Shown here: piece after piece, positions 1-10,879 of the stretch
Layout of the letters: the number at the start of each line of letters is the position of its first letter
Position numbering within the stretch: the first letter of the stretch is position 1
NCBI GenBank assembly: GCA_014607495.2
Contig: CP053160.1
Location: forward strand, 11,842,001 to 11,906,000
Direction of reading: 5' to 3'
Length of the DNA stretch: 64,000 nucleotides
Source of the DNA: Carposina sasakii
Taxonomy: Eukaryota; Arthropoda; Insecta; Lepidoptera; Carposinidae
Made by a program: the position numbers and the translations under genes
The notes under the pieces: model-generated
Seen by the model: only the letters and a program-made list of their open reading frames with translations
Told to the model about the DNA's origin: nothing
Databases searched by the model: none

Positions 1-107
1 TGTCTAATTACGTAACCGTAAAGTAACTTTTGCTTTGTTCTGAGCGTCTATAACGGTACCGTTTCGGCTACGTTCCAACTCGAAACTTTTCGAGAATTGA
101 CCCTCAG
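1..107 (+). repeat. Partial TIR element, family D (right end)
   Basis: This is the right-hand part of an element seen more fully at 12315-12811 and 37728-38321. The shared tract runs from TGTCTAATTACG to the terminal CGAATTGACCC-like end, passing GCTTTGTTCTGAGCGTCTA. The copy is cut by the window edge. Identification is by comparing copies within the window only. Confidence 0.7.
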
Positions 108-472
108 CTAAATTTAGTTAGTGGTTTTGGCGTGATTGCATAACACACAGAGCTACTTTCGCATTTTCGTTAACTGAATCAACTGCTCTGTTAAATTTTC
201 TTTGTTCAGCAACGAACCTTTAAAAGTTCTTTACTACAATCTCCCTTAATACTATAATGAACTTTATGCTTAAATCTTTAGGTTGAATATAACTTGGTTT
301 TACTATTCAAAGGTTATGGAATTGAGCAATTTTGTATCATAATGGTCTCGACAGGTGCATTGTATGGAAACCTGCACTAAACGGCTATTAGTATTGTTCA
401 GTAATGAGAAAGATATAGGATAAGTGCTTGCATGCAGATACTGCTTTCATGTATGTTTTTAAATATAGTAAA

Positions 473-700
473 TACTAGTGGACGCCCGCGACTACGTCCG
501 CGTGGACTAGAGAAAAACAAAATGTCGAAATTATCCGGGATATTAAAAAAATCTGGGAAATCGGTTCAGCCGTTTCTGAGATTAGCGTGCACAAACGCAC
601 AGACAAACAGACAAAGATTCCAAAAATCATTCTTTAGGGTTGATGAAGGTCTCCTATAATATTTTTCTCATATATCTTCCATGTACAGACAGCGATCCGT
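473..700 (+). repeat. LINE-derived 3' fragment (ACTAGTGGACGCCCGCGACT family)
   Basis: Starts ACTAGTGGACGCCCGCGACT and holds the block AATCGGTTCAGCCGTTTCTG followed by a run of AGACAAACAGACAAAG. Related copies lie at 20343-21086 (-), 22960-23150, 24372-24482 (-) and 60412-60560. This kind of short fragment is widespread in Lepidoptera. The 75-codon open frame across it is not a gene. Confidence 0.6.
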
Positions 701-1012
701 TACATTTTTATTATATGTATGGATATAGATAGATGAGACATTCTTAGATAGGTATTCTTTATGTAGAGTTCTTAGGATGGCGGTGCTCTTATTATGCCTG
801 TGAAGGAGATTTTGTGTTTGTGTTTTTGTGTTGGTTCATACGGCTGCAAATTACGCCACCGCTATTTTAGGAAATCACAGTGTTACCGTTTTACAAGAAC
901 TCTTATTACGTTATATTATTCAACTCAAGGTAGGGTCCTTGAGTTGAAAATTTTTACTTTCGAATAATAACATTGGATACAATGTAATACTGAACAATAT
1001 AATAATTATATA

Positions 1013-1165
1013 GGTGGGTACTACCTGGCTACAAGCCGAGTAGTGTTGACGCAGTGGAATAGCACTACCCCGTCTGCACGTAGGCATCATGAGAAGCATC
1101 AAGGGTTTCCGGGAGGTTGTAGCCTTGTGGCCTGCCCTGGAGGAGGTCTACGCCCAGCAATGTAC
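1013..1165 (+). repeat. SINE-1, internally deleted copy
   Basis: Keeps the ATCAAGGGTTTCCGGGAGGT block and the CCCTGGAGGAGGTCTACGCC tail of SINE-1 (see 3037-3275) but lacks the middle. No clean target duplication was found. Confidence 0.5.
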
Positions 1166-1650
1166 TGAACTCTAGATCTACATAGTTGCGTGCAGTAAAG
1201 GCTTCCTATAGAACTTATGACCATCATTGGGGTAATGTAACACAATCATTAGATTGTTAAGTCTTATTTCTTTTACAAGAATAATCTACTCGAGCATCTA
1301 TCCTCGGAAATGCATTTAAAGCTCCGAGGTACAAAGCATGCAGTAGTTATTGCATACCACGCATGCATAGCTTGACTACTGGTCTAAATGTAGCAGGTAA
1401 AGTGGGCATTAGTTAAGACCAACATTTTATTTGCGCAATAAGCGCATTTTATTTAGTTGTCATTTTACTTTACTTTTCTTAAGTAATTTCTATCAAAGCA
1501 CAGAGTCATTGGTAAAGTGATTGCTCATTCAATATATTGTGCGGCATTGGCTTTTTTCAAGTACCTATATGTTTCTCGTGGCGATTGTAGTTAGTGCAAG
1601 TGCCTGTTTTCGCAGTTATGAGTTACTTCTGTCCGTGTATATGTAATTTT

Positions 1651-1680
1651 CAAATAAAAATCTATTCTATTCTATTCTAT
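1651..1680 (+). repeat. LINE-type tail with (CTATT)n
   Basis: CAAATAAAAATCTATT is followed by repeats of CTATT. This is the usual 3' terminus of a non-LTR retrotransposon copy. The upstream body is too short or diverged for me to name. Confidence 0.4.
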
Positions 1681-1734
1681 CAGATCCGAGGGTCAGTGGA
1701 GGGTGTAGGGCCGGTGGTGGGCGCACTCATAGTG

Positions 1735-1932
1735 AGCAATGTGTCACACAATAACCAATAAGCCCATTTAATTAGTCACAGGTTCGCCCGATACATTTGG
1801 CGCGGAGAACAAAGATTACTGATAATCAAATCAAAAATACATTTCCTGCAAGCAATAACTGTCGTATTACTCAACACAATGGTACTTTTTCAGCATTTTA
1901 GTATTTGTTTAGTAGCTGTCACCCACACCCTG
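1735..1932 (+). mobile_element. TIR element, family B (left-truncated copy)
   Basis: Matches the right half of family B (see 60045-60391): CACAATAACCAATAAGCCCA, then GATTACTGATAATCAAATC, then a terminal CACCCTG at 1926-1932. The left end is missing. Confidence 0.6.
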
Positions 1933-2740
1933 TTTAGCTCAACACACAAATCCGACAAAAATTACGCCTAAATATAGCTCGACTTCTACACATTTTTGTC
2001 CATACCCACAAACGAGTCGGTCTGCAGTTAGGGATCGATATAATTAATCTCAGTTCAGTCCGTAATCCATCTTTGATTAGTGTTCGATGGAAGGTGGCAT
2101 CCATCTCGGGCACGAATTTATCGTACCGTCAGCTCTCGACTTAGAATAATACGCTCTCGATTGCCATAGTTACGGGTTATTCTAAACAGGTTAATTTTAA
2201 GCCCTTATTAGAGAGTAAGACGCGTGTTGTTTTCATAAGCCAAAATATATATTTTTATAGTGAAAAATAAAACTCAAACACCGACATTAAATTTTCCATT
2301 TATGGCCGTTTTTTTCTATGGTCAGATCCGCCTATCTGAAGAATAAAGTTGATGTTGTCTCTATCTTGCTCTAGTTTTAGAGTAAGACTTTCCTCTTTCT
2401 TATTTAAAATCCAAAATTATTTTTACTAGCAATAGGAGAATACTCTGTTTAATAGTTAAAAAATCTAATCAGACGAAATTCGTAACTTTCGAAGCGAATT
2501 CCTTGGAAATGTATGTACCTATACATAGGTAATAAATACGGGCTCGTTTAGATCGCAAACAGCTCATCAGGCAAGCCAAACAACGGCGCTCGGCTTTTTT
2601 TTGCTACATTTAGGGAAATTCCCAATTTAGAAATCGAAACTTTGGCTAGTTATATTAAGCTGGGAGCTGGCAGAGATTGCTTTTAGAAGTTTTATTTTAT
2701 AACAATTTCAAATATTATTCATACATACATATATATAATC

Positions 2741-2985
2741 ATGCCTTTATCCCTTACGGGGTAGGCAGAGCACCAAGGGCCGATAGGACCACATGGTGCC
2801 ACTTCTAACCAATTTTGAGGGTATAGTTGAGATGTACAAGTTCAGTTAGTAGTGAAAGGTGGTCAGCCCATCGCCTACAAAACACCAAGACCCTCTTATC
2901 CCTCTACTGACTTGTACTGTATGCCCGAGAAGAGAAGCAGCTGTAGTATTTAGTTTTTTTTCACTCCCAGAGCAGCATAGAACAT
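2741..2985 (+). repeat. SINE-2 copy
   Basis: CTTTATCCCTTACGGGGTAG is followed by GGACCACATGGTGCCACTTC and GGTGGTCAGCCCATCGCCTA. The same ordered blocks recur at 11987-12092 (-), 25345-25511, 46548-46762 (-) and 49572-49712, so it is a dispersed family. No A/B box tRNA head is visible in this copy. Confidence 0.65.
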
Positions 2986-3036
2986 TATTCATACATAATA
3001 TTATTGTATGATATAAGCATAATTATGTCCTTTAAA

Positions 3037-3275
3037 CACGGCAGAGTAGAATTCGTACCACCCCATGTCTGCCCGTGGGCTTCGTACGAGGCGATTAAGG
3101 GTTTTCGGGAGGTGAGCAGCAGCGCCTCCCGTATTGACAACATAGTCCAAAATACAAACTGTAATCACCAACCCGCCTGCCCAGTGTGGTGACTATGGGC
3201 AAATACCCCCCATGGCAGTCTTGTGGCGTGCCCTGGGGGAGTCCTACGTCCAGCAGTGGACTGTAATATCAGATG
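3037..3275 (+). mobile_element. SINE-1 insertion with perfect 15-bp target duplication
   Basis: A complete-looking SINE-1 copy. The duplication ATTATGTCCTTTAAA occurs at 3022-3036 and again at 3276-3290. The body runs GGCAGAGTAGAATTCGTACC, GGCGATTAAGGGTTTTCGGG, GGTGACTATGGGCAAATACC. The tail GGGGGAGTCCTACGTCCAGC resembles the 3' end of the RTE LINE at 20613-21037. The 62-codon frame inside it is incidental. Confidence 0.85.
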
Positions 3276-3290
3276 ATTATGTCCTTTAAA

Positions 3291-6200
3291 AAGTAACTTG
3301 TTTAAACAAGATGTTAAATACTGTTCTTAACCTTAAACGAAAATAAAGACATGAGCTTATATGGTGAATAACATCGTATAGTATACGAGATTAATTCAAC
3401 ATCTTAACCAGCTCGCTCCATTACTCACTAAGCTAGGATTAACTGCTCATAGACTAAGAGTTAGCTGGAGATTAGGTAACTGTTACTTAGTAAAGCTAAT
3501 TAAATTTTTGGTAGATTTCCACTCATAAAATTTACGATCTGGGTTGGTTCCTCGACATTATCTCTAAGCTAGACATTAATGTTCATAAAAATATACGAAA
3601 ACTCTAAGTCTCTTTCTTATTATTACTAATTAACGATTATTTAGATTTTGGTATTAATACACAATGCAAATTGTAGTTTTGAAATACTTAAATTGTCATG
3701 AAAAGGGATAGTGAGCTTTCTGAGATATTGACCAAAAGTGGGAATATCTCAAACACATCACAAAATCACAAGAAACAGCTTATAGATAAGTATTACTATT
3801 CATAACATAGGTAGGTACATCGTTGTTTTTTTATTATTTACCTGCACAAAGATTACTTTTATTTGACCGAGAGACCAACGCATAATTATTTACTCTAATG
3901 TTATTTTTTTCATATCCCATTTATTTTTAAATTATATGTAAGTAGAGTAATCTTATAGGTAGGCTATTTTCATAGCATTTGGCTTATCATACCCTTTTTG
4001 TACATTCTGTATAAAGGACACGCCATCTGGAGATTGGAGTTAGAATTAGTAGACTGGTAGTTCGTAGAAACGCTACACGACTACGTGCTACGGTTCGTAG
4101 CAGTGCTACGCAAACAGACTACGGTTAAAGTAGATTGGCTGATGTTTCACTTTTGAGATAGATGTCGCTTTATCGTGAAGTTTAATAATTAACTTTTAGT
4201 GAAAATATATTTTTCATTTAATACTAAATTGTAATAACAGTATAATCTTCAATTTATTTATGTTTTAAAATTAAACTAAACTTAAACTACCTAAAGAAAA
4301 TACGAAATACAAAGACAATAATATTTAAATGTATTTAATTGTATGTATTAGTAAAATGTATTAAATGTATTATTTATCAGTTTATAACATTAATTATTTA
4401 ATTAAATCGATTTTCAATCTTGTCCAATAAAATTAAATATCCAATAACTAATAGAAAAATCCTTTTCCCAAACTTTATTATTTGCATAAATAATCATCAT
4501 TATATAAAAACCTCATGGTCACATGGTAATTTTTTTTTAATAAATGTAAAAAATGTATGTCTGTACAAAACTCATTTGTTAATTTTTACAAGCGATTTTA
4601 ACCATTCGATTGACTCCTTCATTTCCATACATCGTTCCTTGACCTCTAAAAACCTACCAGCGCACCTGTTCAACAAAAAATATAGGAACTACAACCTTAG
4701 TTCATAATAAAAGTCCCAAATATCAAAGACACTAACGCCGCCATCAACTGAACGGATAACTTGGTAATACTGCGCCCTGTCATATTGATGACAAACACAC
4801 GCATGCGTACTGAGAACCGCGCATGCGTACAACGAAACTTAGATATCCAAGTTTGGTTTTTAATTCCTAGTATCGCTAGTGTCGACGCAGTAGTCAATTT
4901 AAATGACATTTCGCGCTAAAAGATGACTCAAGGTTGCAAGTTTCTGTTCATTTCCGTCTACCGAAAAAGGCGTGTAATGGCACACTGTTGTGTACATTTT
5001 ATTAGTTTCATGTAGAGTATTTTACTAGATTTCAACAATTCATAGCTAAAGTTAAGCAATCCAAATCACAGAAAACCGTAGTCTGAATTTAGAACGTTTT
5101 TTTCGTAGTGTTTTTTTTATTTATATCAAACTTTCTACAAAATTTCGAGATAAAATTTTTACTATTTCAATGTATTAGTGAATGGATATAAATTAAAGTG
5201 ATAGTGGGTTTTAGTGTGCAAAGAAGATATCAACAGGTATGCTCATAATATATAATGCCAACTTATATGTTATCTGCTTAGTTTGTAACGTGGGCGTTAC
5301 TTCAAAGTACGGCCGTGTAGTGTTCACCAAATAGTTCTTTTGAAGGGTGGCGCTAGTTTCTTCGTATACCGCTATATAATCTGTGTAACTGCGTACAGAA
5401 AATGTTAGTTTCGAAATCATGCACGGGAACTATTATATGAAACAAGCTAGATGTTTTTTTTTCTTTAAACTTGAGCAAGTATTAATAATGTTAATATAAG
5501 ATATCGTTTATAATTAGGATTAAATGCAAAGTCATTATGGTAGTTTTCAATTTTACATGAATAATTCTAGTATTTGTTGACATCGCTGCTCGTCAATATA
5601 TTGTTATTGTGAATCAAAAAACTTCCATTATCATCTGTATCAGTATAGTAAGACATGGCATAGAGAGTGTTATGACGTCATCAAATCCGTCAAGTTATCG
5701 ACATATTTCCCATATAACCTTTCCTGTATACATATACATAGCTATATAACCTGTAGAGTAGAGTTCGCTGCGTGACCTAATTACATCACGTAGATACAAT
5801 GGTGATGCTGGGTAAAATGTTATTAAGTAAATGTTTTATTTAAATTCCTAGTAATAACAGAAAGTGGCCATTTTGAATTAATTTCAATAATCTGTCTGTT
5901 AATTTCCATGTTAAGTGAACTTAAATAACCTGTCTGCTTATTTTAAATTAAAATCTTTGTTTTCCTTTCTTTCTTTAATGTATATCGCTTGTATTTGGTT
6001 TTATTAAATCTGATTGCTTTTAAAATATTTTTTTTTGTCATTATTATTTATATGTATTGTGTAGTTGTATTGCATGCTGAGCGAGCTTTTAACTGATGAT
6101 GATGATGATGTCCTCCACGACGTATCCGTCGACGGCGACACCTTGTCAGTTCCACCAACAATGCGACATACCTACACGTTTTACTTTTAACATATAGACA

Positions 6201-8365
6201 CGACTTTAAGGTTATGATTTTTTTGTTCAAACTTTAAAACGCTCTTCTCTAAAATTATATAAATGACGCTTATCCCAATATGCCTCTTACCCCTCAAAAT
6301 GGGTACCGAAAGCTTTGATAAAATCACACATAGCATTGTGTACCTACACAAACATGACCGATATAGATGTTGGAAATTGTGCCTACTAGAAAGCATACAC
6401 ATAAGTTCGGCAAACCGTTACAAGCTCTAAATGAGAGCACTGGTTATACATAACCCTCCGTCCGGTTCAGTCGGGTAAAAACAAACATTTTTTTCTCGCA
6501 CGAGTAACTCATTCAATCCAGTTAACAAAAAACACAAAATAACAGGATATTGGAAACTCAGTGAGCTGGACATTTTCTGTTAAAGGTAAAACGAAAACTT
6601 TAATCAAGTCTGGTACACGAAATAATGTACTTTACTTATCAGAGGACTTGCACGAGGTGTTTTTTTTTTTTTGTAAATATCGCCTTTTTTGTTTTTTTTT
6701 ATCTTCTTAGTTTTAATCTAACTATGGCCCTATTAGTATAAGATCCCACTGCAGATATATTACGCTCATTTTATTGAATAAAACCTCATTATATATTACA
6801 AACATTTTTACAAAACAAATAACGAACAAACCAACCATTTACAAAGATAATGTACAAAGGCGAAATTTTCTCTAATAGAGATTTCTTCCAGACAACTAGT
6901 TATAATTTAAGTGATAAGCAAACATAAGGAGATGTTTTAAGAGTTTTATTATATTTAAATAACTGTTTCATAGACACCGACAGCTTACTAACCATATAAA
7001 AGTAAACATAAATCACACATGAATTTAAATCCAAGACTCCCGACCAGCCTCCGTCACGTCGATTCAAGATACGATCTTGAAAGTCCATTATTATGAAGGA
7101 TATTCTTAGCGATATTACGAGTACTTCAAGGTCGAAAACGTACCTGAAGTATAATAAAAACGTTGCATAAACAAACATCTTGGCTGCCTATAAAATATCC
7201 CTCAGAAGAATACTCTTTAGATTCGCTGGATTTATGTTTTTTTTGTACTACCGGAAAGGTTGTAAAAAAATGATACTATTTTGTTTTCTTTTAGTAGCGG
7301 ACGCCTTTACAACTTTATCCGTGTAAACATTAGAATTTCCGTGTTCCTTGTTTCTGTGGGAATTTCGGGAAATTCTTTTCTATCGGATGCCTACGTCATA
7401 CAAAAAGTACACCCAGCACTTTAGGCTGTGTGTTGTTTTTGATCTTTAGTATTGAAATTGGCCATTAGCAGTCAAAAGTAAACTTGACTGTTCATCATAG
7501 TTGCATGGCCTTAGCTTTGTGTACGAGTACTATAGGAAGCGCTTTTAATCATAATAAGATATTCCCTTTCAAGAAATGTTTGCTCGAAACGAGTGGATAT
7601 GTTTAAATTGAAGTACATACAAAGTATACGGATAATATAATTGAATTAGTTTGTGATTTATCTGTGCTCCAGATTCTTATACAGGGTACACCTCCTAACA
7701 ATAAAAGGAGTACTATAGAGCCTACTATAGAGAACCTATCGACGAATTTTCAGATACGCAATGACAGGTTTATTTTTTCCGTTAGTATGAATAATTTCTA
7801 AACATTCAGGAATGTTCAGTATTGAAATATAAACATGTTATTTCGAATTTCTAATTTTGTGGATTCTCTGTGATGGGTTCTTTTCATAGCATTTCTTAAA
7901 CTTGTATAAATCTTCATTTTATTATTCACCCAACTGTTTTAAGTGAAATAATTACGTTTTCTTTTATTTTATATATTAAATCATTTTTAAAATCACCAAC
8001 TACCTATAATAGTTTAATTACAATCATAATATTTTTAATCAGATCACATATCTATCAGTAAACCTTGGTAGTTCGAAAATCTTATTAATTTTTTTTTTAT
8101 TATAACGCTCCCTAGCATTTGTTTTCTTTTACAAACTTTCATCTACACCCTATACATACCTCAATTTGTAACACCTGAGTAAGAAACTTTAGTTAGTTAC
8201 AAGTTTGTATTAAAGGGCATAACTGGGACACTTCAAAACTCCTATTTATAAATGAGGAGTAGAGACGTATAACGTTACTCCGAGGTGTAAAGTGGCATTT
8301 GATACGCTTTAACTAAAATAACTGTTTTTTATTAGTCTGGCCCTTATGCTTAACGAGCCATCCTA
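3291..8365. other. Intergenic, no gene recognised
   Basis: AT-rich DNA with many stops in all frames. Only short open frames occur, none with family motifs or splice-compatible neighbours. It holds a (GAT)n tract near 6098, long T runs near 6660 and 8090, and a patch dense in CTACG/CGTAG words at 4060-4125. Confidence 0.6.
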
Positions 8366-8573
8366 TTAATATTAATTATTTTTCGTGAAAAAATCCCGCT
8401 ACGCGCGTCTATGTGCATTTATGCAGAAAAACGCAGTCTATTTACTCAACTTTGGACCCTAATATTTTGGAAACCAGACACTTCCCAGGTATGCTTCCAT
8501 GGAGAAAAATGATCGTGATGATGAGGAGATTCCGTAGTTTTCGGAAACGTTGACGACCAAAAATCACCCTGTA
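8366..8573 (+). mobile_element. TIR element, family A (left-truncated copy)
   Basis: Shares ATTATTTTTCGTGAAAAAAT, CGCGTCTATGTGCATTTATG and GACCAAAAATCACCCTGTA with copies at 11221-11611, 13409-18686 (split) and 25111-25223. The right end is intact and the left end is missing. Confidence 0.75.
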
Positions 8574-8584
8574 TAATACACAGA

Positions 8585-8815
8585 GTATTAGCAATAATCG
8601 CACTACCCTATTTTTGTCCGTGAGTATCGTAAGAGGTGATTATCGGTTTCCGGGAGCAGCACCTCTCGTGTTGAAAATATAGTCCGGATATTAAACTGCG
8701 GTGCCCAACCCGTTTGCCCATCATGGTGACTATGGGCCAAAACCCGCACTTAAGCAGTAGCATTGTAGCATACTCCAGGGAAGGCCTGGGTCCAGCAGTG
8801 AAATACAATAGACTG
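8585..8815 (+). repeat. SINE-1, diverged copy
   Basis: Diverged SINE-1 blocks appear in order: GTCCGTGAGTATCGTAAGAG, GGTTTCCGGGAGCAGCACCT, ATGGTGACTATGGGCCAAAA and AGGCCTGGGTCCAGCAGTG. Several substitutions suggest it is older than the 3037 copy. The antisense 66-codon frame is incidental. Confidence 0.65.
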
Positions 8816-10137
8816 ACGTGTGATATTGAGTTAAGAAAATAGATTGTACCTATGTGCTTAACCCATAACCTTGTGCCTATTAAGTATCAGTTAGCAGTAA
8901 ATGTAGACGATATAAATAATTACACGCCATAAAATAAACGTAGGTTATATTCAAAGGGTAATAATTGAAGCAAATATAAATCCATAGAATGTCATAGATA
9001 AAACATGCAACTATAGGTACTATAGAATGTAGCAACTGTAGCTATCCAACCCACCTGTTGACTTATACTTAAAATGTCACCCACACACACATATCACATC
9101 CTCGGGGAATGGTGTAATTGGTTTTCTTTTTTCTTTATTATTTTTATTGCATGCTTTCGTATATTAATTGCAGTAATCCACCTCTTGTTGTTAAATCTTT
9201 TGTAAAACGACTATGGGCAAGAGCGAGATATCCCCAACACAAGTATTATTATTACTTACTGGGGCTTTCTCGACAGAACAGAAAATGTTTTACTGAAATA
9301 AAGCAATTTTTATTTTATTTTTTATTTATTTATAATAGGAATATGTCTCATACAACAAACCACTTTGAAATTAACGCGAATATTCTATGTCAATGGAGAT
9401 AACTGATGGATAATTTTAATACCGACTAGCTTTTGCCCGCGACTTTGCCCATGTTATGATGACAAAATGTAATCTATGTCCTTCGTACTATAAACTATAT
9501 GTATGCAAAATTTAAAGAAAATTGGTTTGTTTATACCTAAATCGTAGAGAGGTAATAATCAAAGAATCAAACTCACTTTCGCATTTATAGGTATACTCGT
9601 AATATTACTAGCTCAACTGCGCGATTTCCTCCGTGTGAACTACAGAATGTAGTTTGTGTCCTACCCTACACTTCCACTACATACATGCAAAATCAACTAT
9701 TGTAGGGTGCAAATTGGCAGATAACATTGTATACTAATCAGAGTAAAATTCAAACTGCATTTTAATATGGCTAAAAGTTTAAATTAGCATTAAATCTATA
9801 TAATTTAGAGCTTTTGTTCCAAAAAGAGCTAGCTTCCAGGATCATAAATAAGGTTCCTTTCTACGTTTATTTTTAAAAGAAAAATAACAGTTATAAGTTG
9901 CTAGATTACTGTTGCTAGTAAGAACTTTCGAATTCCTCAGTTAATACTCTAGTAAATCCTCAGATCACAGGATAACTTTTAACAAGGGATTAAAGTTTCA
10001 CCTTTCTTTGCTGTTATATAGTGCAATATAATTTTCTTTCTTTACAAACTTTTTTTTTATATTTGAGATCACAAATGCAGATCCATGCAAATGAAGAGCA
10101 TAATAGCTTTTATGCTTAAAAAACGCTTCAGCGTGTA
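8816..10137. other. Intergenic upstream of gene 1
   Basis: No coding exon recognised. A diverged LINE-derived fragment (GACTAGCTTTTGCCCGCGAC) lies at about 9423-9600. Composition becomes notably more CpG-rich from about 10138, where the gene 1 promoter begins. Confidence 0.55.
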
Positions 10138-10193
10138 GCTTCGGCCGCGTTTTATCCCATTTTGTGTGAAGTCAGAAACTCCATTTCCCGGCG

Positions 10194-10227
10194 TCAGTCG
10201 TCGTGTGCATTTGACAGCGCGCGGACG
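10194..10227 (+). promoter_or_regulatory. Predicted Inr + DPE core promoter of gene 1
   Basis: TCAGT at 10194-10198 is the arthropod initiator, giving a predicted +1 A at 10196. The pentamer GGACG sits exactly at +28 to +32 (10223-10227) and fits the DPE consensus RGWYV at its required spacing. The surrounding 10138-10260 stretch is CpG-rich against an AT-rich background. No TATA box is visible at -30, as expected for DPE promoters. The start site itself is inferred. Confidence 0.55.
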
Positions 10228-10299
10228 GGTTTCGTGTTTGTGAATATTCAGCCAACATGGATATAACGGTTACCAGGCATTTTAGTTTGGACGAAGTTG
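10196..10299 (+). other. gprs: Predicted non-coding first exon of gene 1, with upstream ATG
   Basis: Runs from the predicted start site to a GT donor at 10300-10301 (TTG|GTATTT). It contains an ATG at 10257 in a strong context (CCAACATGG). If spliced to the acceptor at 10684-10685, that ATG reads out of frame with the BTB protein. It gives a 41-codon uORF ending at 10768, beyond the main start at 10716. Without splicing it makes a 17-codon ORF ending at 10310. The exon is inferred and not demonstrated. Confidence 0.4.
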
Positions 10300-10685
10300 G
10301 TATTTTATGACATATAGTTTTTTCATATTTGAATAGCCCTTGTATTTTCAAATCGATACTTTTTCACAAATTATTTTAATTATACAACTTTATTTATAAA
10401 ATGAAATATGAATAATTTAAAAATCCATAGTTAATTCAAAATAATTTAAACTGTCTCGAAATATTTACCGTTAATTACTCGAATGTTAATCAAGGGTAGA
10501 TTAAACTCTCATTGGCATATTGTAATAGCGATGTCACGTCATAGATCAGGCGTCGATAACCTGGTGGTCATAATTTTTAGCCCTGAGATGTCGACTGCTG
10601 AACATAGGTCTCCCCCAACATGATGGTATGAGTATGTGCTCTAAATAAACTACCATAGAAAATAACTTAAGTGTTTTTCATGCAG

Positions 10686-10879
10686 TCGTCAATGAGAAGC
10701 GGGGTGTTAGCAGCCATGGAGGCGGAGCCCGACCTCAGCACATTCGAGAACAAGTCAGGCTTGGCTGAGGACATGAAGTTCTTGGCCTCGATGCCTGAAC
10801 TGTGTGACGTCACGTTCCTGGTGGGGGATACCAGGGAGCCGGTGTGCGCTGTCAAAGCAGTGTTAGCTGCTAGAAGCAG
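10686..10879 (+). CDS. gprs: gprs-like exon 2 (first coding exon)
   Basis: The acceptor TTTTTCATGCAG ends at 10685 and the donor is AGCAG|GTGCGT. Coding starts at 10716 and covers residues 1-54 plus two bases of codon 55 (phase 2). It encodes the N-terminal acidic leader (MEAEPDLSTFENKSGLAED) and the first BTB strands and helix. The following intron is 10.3 kb and carries most of the transposons of this region. Confidence 0.85.

Noticed and set aside
10257..10310. ATG at 10257 as the true start of the BTB protein
   Set aside because: The only good donor (10300) puts it out of frame with the acceptor at 10685. The alternative donor that would keep the frame (GAA|GTTGGT) is weak.
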